Positions 31,455-43,300 of a stretch of 64,000 nucleotides of DNA are shown piece by piece. Source of the stretch: Lytechinus pictus. Its lineage: Eukaryota > Echinodermata > Echinoidea > Temnopleuroida > Toxopneustidae. A program made the translations under genes and the position numbers. The notes below the pieces were generated by a model. That model searched no databases. It saw only the letters and a list, made by a program, of their open reading frames with translations, and was not told where the DNA came from. Where the stretch lies: NCBI RefSeq assembly GCF_037042905.1, contig NC_087247.1, positions 43,375,920 to 43,439,919 of the forward strand, given 5' to 3'. The number at the start of each line of letters is the position of its first letter. Within the stretch, counting starts at the first letter, position 1.

Positions 31455-33198
31455 TTTATTGGTTTTAACCATACTATGAACATAATAATGACTTAATCAT
31501 CAGGTTACAAGATAATAATTTTATATAAAGACTAGTAGTGGTTGAAAACTTGTTGAGAAAGCAATATTTCTCACAGTATATTATTGTATGATTATCATGG
31601 ACACAATGGGCCATTTCTCATTTGTGCCGATGGATCAATTTATGTTAACCATATTACTGTTGTAAACATTGAGTATGAGGGAATACAAGCAATTAGTCCT
31701 GCAATTTGCTTTATAATTCCTAAAATTAAACTGCAGACATGTTAAAAAGATACATTTTTATCTAGTAGATAATATACAGCTGTTCTTAAGTTACGAATTA
31801 CTTCATGCACGACTGGTGACCCTATCTTGAGCTAATGATATTTCCCTATGTAGCTGACTTAGCACATAAAAACATGCTCCAGTTGTTCTTAAGGTCATGC
31901 GTAATGGCTTTATGAAACACCCACAAAGTATATAATATAATTAACACATTTCAATGACACAATCACACTCCACAAAAAAAATTGATAAATTAACCTTGTT
32001 CCTGCAAGTGAAAGTTTTGCCAAAAAAAAGGTTTTCCACATTGCCATCATCAAAGCATAACAAAATATATATACCACCTTTTTAGAATTATTAGTATAGG
32101 ATATATTTTGTAACGAAATATTATTTTCCAAACACAATTATGAAGGCCAAGTATTAAGATCAAACCTAGTGAACCATCTTAAATGATCATTTACGTACTT
32201 AAAGACATTCAAATAGAAATTTCACTAATAAGGCAAGAACTAAAATTGAGTTGCAGAAATGTAGCTGACTGAGTAAACTAGAATATTGGTTAAATACATT
32301 GACCATTCCTGAGATTAAAATAGATGAAGCTTTTGACCATTATTATCATGCTGAAACAAAACTTTAAAGGATTCATTTTAGAAACTTAGTTGGCACTTAA
32401 AAATTTCAATTCTCTGACAATGTTAGTGAAATTAATGGTTTTGATTTGTTGAAAAGCACTAATCACTGATAGTTGCTATGGTGGTAAATGGTATTAAAGA
32501 GAATGAGAATAAGAGAGAATTTAGAGTGTAGAAAACCTTAAATAACCTTTTAAAAAGGCCAATGTTTCTATTTTCGTATATTATTCTTAATCATCAATAT
32601 TCCATTAAGTGAAATGTGATAATGGCTTAAGAAAGCCACCCAATTATTAGTAAAGCAACAATACTAGTTGTGAATGTTGTTACGATTTTTTTTTCAGACC
32701 AGAAACACATACGTAACCAGCTCCCTAAATGCAATGGTGCTAAGTTTTCTCTCCTTTTTTGCAGGTTATGTACTGTTTTATGTTTTAGAATACTGTTGGC
32801 TTCATAAAATACAACACATCAGGAATACTACTTTTCAGAGAAAAGAATGTCTACTTCTCAAATCACATTTCCTTTAGAAAATGTTTTGTATACAAGCCAC
32901 CGAGACCCTTGTGTTCTCAACATACTAGTTGTTTTATTGTCTCCAAATGTCATACAGGGGGGTCTAGGGGACTGGGGATAAGGAGCTTTCGCTCATACAG
33001 GGTCCTGGACAAGAAACTCTTAATAGTTAATTTCTGTTAATTTAGTTGGAATTTCCAAAACCAAATTTTAAAAAAAATAAATTTCTTCAAATATTTGTAT
33101 CAATTGATCTTCCTTTTGCCTTTTTATTGTTGGTTGTTGCCCCCCCCCCCTCGACCTATGTGCACTTTAAGGATTTAATTTCATATGTATACAGTGCC

Positions 33199-33282
33199 CA
33201 TCAAATAACATTATTATCATTGTTATCACCACCATTATTATCATCATTTATTATAATCATTATCTTTATCAATATTACCATA
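33199..33282. repeat. ATT/ATC-type microsatellite, imperfect
   Basis: ATTATTATCATTGTTATCAC then CACCATTATTATCATCATTT and ATTATAATCATTATCTTTATC, a degenerate trinucleotide run. Confidence 0.75.
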
Positions 33283-33934
33283 ACAGAGTCCATTTAAGAT
33301 CACACTTATTCATTGCTTATAATGGCATCCAATTGTATTTACTGCAGAATAGACCCCAAATTCTTGTTTGCCCTGAGAATCATCCAAATGTTCTAATATT
33401 CCCCATATGTACCTAAAATAAAATCTACAGCCTTCAACTTGCACTTCAATGTATCATACTTGTTAAAAATATAAATCATTCATGAATCACAATATGTTCT
33501 TTGGTACAAAACGTTATAATACAGAACATTTGGGATAGCATACATATTACAACAACAAAAATAGGTAAAGAAAATGGTAATAAAAAGGTCACTAGTATGT
33601 CAGAGAACTCAGACAAGACACACTTTTCAAAGGTGAATGAAACCTTAAAAGGAAGTTTAAAAGGAATCGGGTAAGGAATAGGAAAGTTGGGGAGGGGATG
33701 GGTGTTTGAAAATGAGATCACAAAAACTGTGTAACTGTAAATCTTGAATTGTCAATTTTTTAGTAGATAAAACAAAAAGAAATTATCTGGGAAACTCCCA
33801 TTTCCAGAAATGTGTGGTCTTCTTTCGTGCCTCTTTACACTAAGGGTGATAACACAAAGATTAAAACATAGATAGCATAATTATATATGCCTGCCTACAT
33901 AAAAGAAAAAGATCACTCTGAGTAGAAATTTTAA

Positions 33935-34179
33935 AGGAGATTCCATTAAATGTTTTGGATTGTAACAAATGGAGAAATTGACCCTATCCTACCTCATGGT
34001 GATATCACCCATAGAGTCTATTCAAAATCTCCATTGGTATAGAGAATACAACTTCACACCACTTTTAAACTTTGTATCTTCCTTATTTTTTGTCAGATTT
34101 TGTTCAAATTTCACGTATCTGCTTCTCTGACTTTGCTCTTTTCTATCAAATCATCTTTCCATTTGGGTTGGATTATCCT
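33935..34179. mobile_element. Short diverged MITE (AGGAGATTCC..GGATTATCCT) with TTAA ends
   Basis: AGGAGATTCCATT at the left and GGGTTGGATTATCCT at the right, next to TTAA at 33931-33934 and 34180-34183. The ends and ATGGTGATATCACC-type interior resemble the AGGGGAATCCAACCC family at 11622, with many changes. Confidence 0.6.
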
Positions 34180-37041
34180 TTAATTAATAATATACTATAC
34201 ACATATCATTGAAATAATGGTCCACCACAATGAGTTTGTCATTATGTCATGCCATTTCTTGATATTTATATGGTTAACATATTTCTGAAATAGACCAGCT
34301 TTATTCATTTTTCACCATGTATTAATAGTAAAACATACTGTCTGTCATTATATTTCAGGAGTGCAGACAAAGAGAAATACTGGGAGTAATCTGAAATTGT
34401 CAATTATTTTCACTAACCAATTTGTACTTTGCCAATCAGATGGAAGGTTTGCAGAAGCTTATAACAATTATCAGAGAAAATCAATCAGTTTGTTTCATAA
34501 AATGCTCCCCAGAATAAAATAATCTAGATTCATATAGTAAACAAACAAATAGTAAATTTGTGAATTATGAAGGTATACGTATATACATGTACATACCCCG
34601 GTACACATAAGTAAATGTGTGTATAAATATGGAACTGTATGAGGAAAATAAGATTCTCATTCGCAATGTACGGAATTAATGCCATCAAATTACTAAAGAA
34701 ATCTATGAAAAGTAAGAAATGGCATTACATAGCTTTACTTTTTATAGTGAGATCATCAATTAATTTCATTACTTAGAGATCACTTTGATAAAACATCACT
34801 GATATGAAGAGAGAAAAAAAGTGTCAAATATACAACTCTTATTTTATTCTTAATTGTTTGAGATGTTTTTCATTTCTTGTAGGAGTAATTTTTTTTTATT
34901 AAAGCACTTTTAGTATAAATTCCAAGGTATATATACAAATGAATATGAAAGGCATTTTACAAAAATATCCCGACCATCAAGGAATACGTATATTCAATAA
35001 ATAAAATCATCCTAATATCTATATATTGAAAGATAAAATGAGTTAAATGGCACATAATATATAAACAAGAAATATGAAAGCATGGATTGATAGAATGTCA
35101 TCATTTGCTGATGCTGAAGCATTAAAATTTTCAGTGCACCATTGCACAAAACATTGAAAAAGAAAATACAATATTGCTAGTACTGCAATTAAATATTGTA
35201 TCCCCTCTCCATTCATACACTGATACAATACAATCTACTCATTAAATACACACAGTATAATTCATTGACTTGTGGACAGGAGAGGTCATTTTATCTCCCC
35301 CCCCCCCCCCCCCTATAAGCTACATCTTAATTAAATTCTATATTTTTAGCTTGCTCCATATACAGAATGATCACCAACAAAACATGTATTGCTTCACACA
35401 AATTGGCAAAATATCAATTATATTTATAATTGTGCTTGGAGATGTATACTGCAGCACCAAATTCCAAACATCAAACATCCATATTTGGCAAGCAAACAAA
35501 ACAGGCTAATTACTACTCAAAAATTGAGAGCCAATTTCATATATAAATACACAGATGTCTTATGAGTGCTATACTCTATAGCTTTCAATAAAAGGGGAGT
35601 GGTTATCGCCACACATTTGAAAATATTTGAAGTATGTTTACAAACCAGGCTGCCCATTAATTGCTAACTCCCATAGATATGAAATGGGAAAGTCTACACC
35701 AAAAATCAGGACTGACTGCACAGAAACATTGTTTGCGCTAGCAATACACTAACAAAGGCCCTGTTACAACCGGTTATATGGCAGCGATGCTTACAACAAT
35801 GAATTACTAACACATTGGAACAAATGTTTTCACTTCACAATCCGAAAGATGTGACTGGGCTTACTGTTAGCTTTCTGTTAGGCTAACAACGTTTCTGTGT
35901 GGCTGGCACTGGTTGTTACACAGAAGCAGAAGATCAAAACTAAAAATGGATCTTTATGGATGCTTCAAGTTGACATAAAAAGGAAATAAATATCCATAAC
36001 TTTGGTATCTAAGCAAAGCCTGCATCCTTGATAACATGTTCATTAACATATTAAATCACTAAAATCTTCTGGCTTTTTAAAATCCTCAATTGAAATGCTC
36101 CCAAATAGCCTCTTCCATGAACGCGAAATCTCTGCATCCTAAATGGGCCAGTTCGTGTGACGTCACATCATGCCTTTAGTCACCGGCTGTGCACAGAAAA
36201 CTATGCAAGAGCTGTGGAGAAACTTTTTAATGTGTTTTTAAAAAGGTTGAAAGTTATATAACCCGAAATGCTATGTACAATTATTCATACCATGTATGTA
36301 GTTCACACTATGAATAACATTTTGCTGACTTAGATTTGTGAGATATGCCAGCATAATAAGCTGGCTGAAACGTTCAGATGTGACAGCCACGTTCTGGTGT
36401 AATAAGTCCCTTAACTATCAAAGTAACTATCTTTGCCAGCCAATCATAACCAAGCTAGGATTCCGTGGATGGCAAAGTTACCAAGATAGTGATATTTATG
36501 TAATAGCCAAGATCAGAATACAAATGATTTCATATGTATATGAATCAAATTTTGGACATCTTGTTTTCTTAAATAAAGCTACTGTCTGCTGGGACAATAA
36601 ATCTCTTAATCCCAAAGAGCCAGATGCTGAGGAGAGTGAGAAAACATTGCCAATGTATTAAGTAACATGATATCCAATGATACAGACTACCCTTTGCTAC
36701 TGATCCTAAATACATTTACCTCTTAAATATCAGGATTACCATTATTAATAAGTCATATACTAGTACCAACTTCCTGCTAGTACTCTTAGCAGTTTTGTAA
36801 TACTCAGTTGCTTATCTTCATAGTACAAAATAGAAAAAGCATACTCCTTTTTTGCATATCCAGCACTTTTTGGATATTTGCTTGTCACGCAGGAAAAAAC
36901 GCGCCTCAAAATAGAATTCTAGTTAAATGGCGCTATATAAATGCCTATTATTATTAATGACATTTTACATGTTTTCTTAACACTTTTCTGAGTAATGCAA
37001 TGCAATATATAAAAAATCATTGAAGTCAGTATCCTAAATCC

Positions 37042-37317
37042 CTATAAATAATTTTCTTTTATTCTCTTCATACTCGATCTCTCTTCTTCTGAATCTCTGA
37101 CTAATAATGATCCGTTTGACGACCTTGTGTCATCATCGTCACATGACACAAGTACCTCTGACTCGGATCCATCTGATGACTTTGCTGGCACACTCCGGTA
37201 GTAATGCACTCTTGGCCTTCTGTCTTTCCCATTTGAACCATGACCCTCCTTGCCGTAACCTTTCAACTTTGACCTCTTTCCCATTAAGAAGTTATCTACC
37301 ACCCAGAACATTATCGT
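37042..37317 (-). CDS. STIMATE: STIMATE exon 6 with stop codon
   Basis: Acceptor TTTTCTTCACAG ends at 37318. The exon encodes TIMFWVVDNFLMGKRSKLKG, then a charged cytosolic tail with SESEVLVSCDDDD, ending KRIKENYL and TAG at 37044-37042. Confidence 0.93.
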   Translation of the reverse strand, partial: TIMFWVVDNFLMGKRSKLKGYGKEGHGSNGKDRRPRVHYYRSVPAKSSDGSESEVLVSCDDDDTRSSNGSLLVRDSEEERSSMKRIKENYL

Positions 37318-40300
37318 CTGTGAAGAAAACAAATAATCATCATTAAACATTGTCTTGTCAATCCTACAATCCTTCATCATGTAAGTTGTCACATATATTT
37401 AAAAATTTCATGAAAAAAATCAAGGTAATTATGAGGGAAGCTTTGAATTGATCTTCTGTGGGATAATGGTAATATTTTAAAGAAATGAAAACAGACCATT
37501 TTTTAACTCACAGAATGAGCCACTTTACTCTCCCTTTCCTCCTTGGCAGCTGGGGACACCTTGAGGCTTGTAGCAAATACTAAGGCCAAATTTATCACCC
37601 TAATCCTCATTAAGATTCATTTCTAATTTATTTATTTTTTCATTCATTCTATAATTAGCCCAGTAGAGAACATTAAATTTTGTTTAGCTTGACATCATAA
37701 CTGCACTCTCTGGTAGAAACAAGGAATGATTCATAAAGCTACATGTATTTGTAACTTATGCATAACTTCAAGCATGATCGGAGCATGTCTTTGGGTACTA
37801 AATCAGATTCTAAATAATATTTATTCCCTTCGGATAAAGCTGAAATCTGATGGGGTTTTGTGTGTGTGTTAAGCGGCATCTGAATTCTCCTTATAAATCA
37901 TTAGTCAAAAGTTTGATTAGGGTAATACGACTTTTACTCCATATTTATTGAAACATAAGAAAAAATTTTGCTAATCTCATTAGCACAAGAACATGTCACC
38001 AATTCTTCATATTACAGTCATAAGTGACTTATAAACAACCTAAGAGGTTTACTTACATTGACTATGAATGGTATGACAAGCATCACCAATGTTAATTCTA
38101 CTTTAGGACTATGTATAGGACTCAACAACACATCAGCAACCTGTAAGCAAAGCAAATTAAAAAATAACAAATAACAAACACTATGGCTTCTTCAAAGATA
38201 CAACACACATTTGATATACCAGTGCCTGCTGGAAGATAGCAGATTGCTGGTTTGCTTGAAATTTTGCAAGAAATTTTGTATTGCTTTACTCTTCCGTATC
38301 CCAATGTATGCACCTTATGCCAATGATTTAGTATCTGTTTATCTGAAGAAATAAAATGTCTTACTTTTTTCAATCCTCAAAAACAAAAAAGGTGCACATT
38401 GCTCGCTTTGGAATACATGGGCGTAAATACATGACGTCATCCTATTCAAGTGGGGTAGATGGAACAATAGTTCATCCCCCCTAACAATAAGTTTACTGCT
38501 TAGATTTACACCAGTGTTGGAATACAACATCAATCTACTGGAATAAAAAATGTAACATTTTGTTTCATATATGAAACGGTGAATGACAATGTAACAACTA
38601 TACCTATGGAAACTTCCAGCTTTTATTCTCAAAGGTACTGGAATTTATAAACTTCTTACTGACTGCTACAAGAGTTAATTCTTAAAATACTTAATAATTT
38701 ATTTTCTACTGAAAACTACAAAACAAATATGATATCATAATGCATCACCTTTGTCCAGAATGGAATAGTTGTAAGTAGAGTAATGCCAATTTTTTCGATG
38801 ATAACAATGATTATGAAGACACCGCATTGTCCAATCCAAGCATCGTATTTGGGAGGATCTCCATACTCTCCGAACATCAACGATTTACATGCACACCTTA
38901 TCACTATCTTTTGGACAATTCTAACTTGTAAGTAGATGAACAAGAGCCCAGCCGTTGAGTCCAATAAAAAGTATATCACATACCTGTGTTAAAGTACAAA
39001 AGGGAAAGGAGGGGAACAGGAGGGGTGACATGAGCAGAGGAACAAGAAAACAGATATATAAATGATGAAATAATCATAAGCTTAAGATTGCAAAGTATAA
39101 TTACAAGATAAACATATCGCAATTATCCTTTTTTTCTAATAGCAATGTAAGGTATTATTTTGTAGAAATAAGTGATCACAAAAATAAATAATTTGAGCCT
39201 TTTTAAAGTTTAACAATTTGCTTTTGCTAGGAACTGACTGTGTCCTACAAAGTAGCTGGTATACAGGAAGTACATGTAAATAGCATTGCCAAGTCAGATC
39301 TTATATTCTTTCATTCAAACATTTGCAAATTTTTTTTCTTCATCACTCTGTTAGTGTTACTTTTAATTGGGAACTGCAATTAAACACATTGGCTGATTTT
39401 ATTCCAATTTACTTTCCAAACCAATGACTAGATAAGTTCCATCAAATGTGTTGTGCAGTACATCAAGAAAAGATGATACAAAAGTGTTGGAAAACAGACG
39501 ATGAGCAGATACAGTGGTGCCCAAATGTTGGTGAACCACATCACTTTCTGCCATGTTTTAGATATTTAATTGCGAAGTCAGGTGATAAAATATAACAAAC
39601 TTAAATAGTTTGTTTCTCTGGACTCGCTGAACATTGTAGTGATGTTGTCTACATTCAACATAAAGGAGTGCATTTTGTGGTGAGGTTCACTAACTTTGAG
39701 GCACAACTATACATGATTTAATTTCTGTATTTTATTATCTTACCAAGTACAGGCATCACCTCTTAAGGAAATCATTGACAAAAGAATGTTGATAACATGA
39801 ATCAAGCCAGCACCAAGAGCTTGCTTTGAGGTATCAAAGAACCTGCATGAATATAAAGAAATACAAGTTAAGTCAAATTAAACACATTTCAAGGTTTAAT
39901 GAACATTTTATATGACTTCTGGGATAACATATTGTAAACAGAGTATCTATCTCATGACAAGTTTGTAGTGAAAATGCACTCCATGATTTTGGTGACAACA
40001 GCTTCATGTAGCCTAACAAAAATTTATAGTAACATAGACCTGACATGTACAAATCTACAGTAACTGAATTGATACAAGAAAATGGAAATCACAAGTATGC
40101 ATAAAGCACCAAGCATACTGGAAGGCACACATGAAATGTATGTGTGTTTTATATTAAACCTTTCATTTGAAATGAAGAAAAACACAAATATGAAACTGAT
40201 TCAGGGTACTGAAATCTTATTTCTACAAGAACTTAGATACGTGGTCATATTCTCAAAAAAATGTCAATGTAATAAGTGCATTTATCATTTTGTGTGATGC

Positions 40301-43300
40301 ATACAGCTGTAAAAATATAGTTGATATAAATACACACAATTGATACTTTGGATGCAAATACATGTAGTTCCGAGCAAGTACATATATATACATCAGAATT
40401 TTAAATATGTTATATGCACAGCTGTGTAATGTTAATTAGTAATGTGAGTTGTAAAATTATGAACATTATGGACACTTGAAATATGAATAGAATATTTGCA
40501 ATAAAGTTTTTATGAATTATATTAAAGCTTTTCTGCGTGAATATAAATGCATATCATAATTATACTGCTCTGTGAGAGCCTCATTAATCACATCAAGTTG
40601 ACAAAAATTCAATATACATGTACATGTATGCCAAGAGATTATGTACGTATGTAGACTTTTCTTAATTCAGACAGACAGTGTCCCAACAGTGTAACCAATC
40701 CATATACAGCTCAATAACTTCAACAGTATGCAGTGACAGCCTCAAGTTTCAATTAAGATGTTTGTGAGATACAGCAGTTAATTGGATTGTCAGTTCAATA
40801 ATCCTATCATGGTAGACAGTCTGCTGACATTTGGAATCCAATTTTAGGCAATGCAATAAATAGTGGTAAGCTACAGGCATACAATGATTGCAATCAATTC
40901 ATCCATGTATACAGCGTGCATGAACTAACTATACAAATAGCGAATAGACATGAGTGCGATGGAGCGAGATTTCGCATGAGTTGAATAGAGTGTCTATTTC
41001 TTTCACCAAATGTGAAATATCGCATCATTGCGCGAATAAGAATATTTGCTACAGTATTTGTTTTGTAAAACGCCACGGAAGTTTGCGAGAATACAAATAA
41101 TAATCAAGTTTATCCTCTGCTAATCTATAACAAGTGGAATGCCTCTGGCGGTCTCACCTGCATCACGCGATTCATTATAGCAGCAGTGCTGAATTTGAAA
41201 TCTACTACAAAATAATTATTCACAAAATAACACCATTCATGTAATGATAAAATACTACGTTCATTGACATTTGACCTTGATCATGTGACCTAAAACTTGT
41301 CAGTGATACTTGATCACCCCTATATCCACATTTTATACACTATATCTATAAACTTTGAAAGTTATGACAGCAGTCTAATAATTACCTCTAAAATGGCCAA
41401 AGTTCAATGACCTTTGACTCTGGTCATGTGACCTGAAACTTGCATGAGATGTTCAGTGATACTTGATGACTCTTATGTCCAAGTTTTATGAACAAGACCA
41501 ATATACTTACAGAGTTATAATGGTAATTCAACAAATACCCTCAATACGGCCAAAGTCCATTGACCTTTGACCTTGGTCATGTGACCTGAAACTCGCACAA
41601 GATGTTCAGTGATACTTGGTTACTCTTATGACCTTAATAAATGACCTTTGACCTTGGTCATGTGACCTGAAACTCGGACGGGATGTTCAAAGATACTTGA
41701 TTACTCTTATGTCTAAGTTTCATGAATCAGATCCATAAACTTTCAAAGTTATGATAGTAATTCAATGGCCAAAGTTCATTGACCTTTGACGTTGGTCGTG
41801 TGACCTGAAATTTGCACAGGATATTCAGTGATACTTGATTAAAGGGCACGTCCACCCCAGAAAAATTTTGATTTTTAATCAATATAGATAAATTAAACAA
41901 GCATAACACTGAAAATTTCATCAAAATCGGATGTAAAATAAAAAAGTTATGACATTTTAAAGTTTTCACAAAACAGTGATATGCACAACTCAGTGATATG
42001 CAAATGAGAGAGTTGATGATGTCACTCACTCACTGTTTCTTTTGTTTTTTTTTTTATTATTTGAATTATACAATATTTCAATTTTCTTAGATTTGACAAT
42101 AAGGTCCCTCTTGGTTGGACCACAATATGTTCAAACAATGGTAATTCCACGTTTTCATGGAGAAATGAAACCTTGTTTCTCATGACAATAAGGAGAAAAT
42201 GGAAATATTTCATATTTCATATAATAAAATACAAAAGAAATAGTGAGTGGGTGATGTCATCAGTCCCCTCATTTGCATACCGACCTGGATGTGCGTATAA
42301 CTGTTATGTGAAATTAAGCGAAACTTTAAAATGTCATAACTTTCTTATTTTACATCCGATTTTGATGAAATTTTCAGTGCTATGCTTGATGGATTTTTCT
42401 CTTCTTATTCAAATCAACTTTTTGTTGGGGTGGACTTGTCCTTTAACCTTATGTCCAAGTTTTATGAACTAGACCAATAAACTTTCAAAGTTATGATAGT
42501 AATTCAACAAATACCCCCAATTTGGCCAAAGTTCATTGACCCTAAATGACCTTTGACCTTGGTCATGTGACCTGAAACTCAGGCAGAATGTTCAGTAATA
42601 CTTGATTAACCTTATGGCCAAGTTTCATGAACTAGGTCCATATACTTTCTAAGTTATACCGTCATCTCAAAAACTTAACCTTCGGTTAAGATTTGGTGTT
42701 GACGCCGCCGCCACCGCCGTCGGAAAAGCGGCGCCTATAGTCTCACTCTGCAATGCAGGTGAGACAAAAATAAAGAGAGAATTTTTTTAAAGCAAAAGTA
42801 AAGTCCCTCAAACGCGCATCTGATTTGCAATGACAATGCGAATTTAGCCAGTAAACCCTGCGCGTCTGCAATTAAGCGCATGCAATGCGTTGAATCTCAA
42901 TTTTGTATAGTGATGTCACCTTTTCTTGACCCGTGCAATGGTACATTATGGACGGTACATTTTGGATAATACGTCATGTGTGCAACGGTATGAATGTTTG
43001 ACAATCACCCTCCCATTTTCTCATGTACAACAAGCTAAGTTAGCGTTGTACAATATAAACTATTTGTCTATTTTTGTCTTACACTATTGTGTACAGTACA
43101 TGTGCATAGAGAAATCTTTCAGGACTACAGAAATCCATTTGAATTAGTTGAAATTTGACTTTTAGAAGTAAAAAAACAAAAACATGCTTTGCACAACCTA
43201 GTCTAAAAAGTTTATTTTGACTTGGGCAATTACTCAATTTCAAGAAGCTCTAATTAAGCAGACTGTAGCTGTAACTTGTCACATTAGTCAGGCAATTTAG

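Larger units (their letters stand above)
31455..37041 (-). other. Possible long 3' UTR of STIMATE
   Basis: 5.6 kb downstream of the STIMATE stop with no convincing gene and only one weak repeat. On the minus strand, AATAAA occurs at 31460-31455 and 34900-34895, among others. Mammalian STIMATE also has a long 3' UTR, but where this transcript ends cannot be read from sequence. A C16 run lies at about 35298-35313. Confidence 0.35.

Noticed and set aside
36338..36661. 107-codon plus-strand frame
   Set aside because: No domain recognised. It lies in the presumed STIMATE 3' UTR, with no good exon boundaries on that strand.
37107..37346. Plus-strand open frame
   Set aside because: Shadow of STIMATE exon 6 on the other strand.
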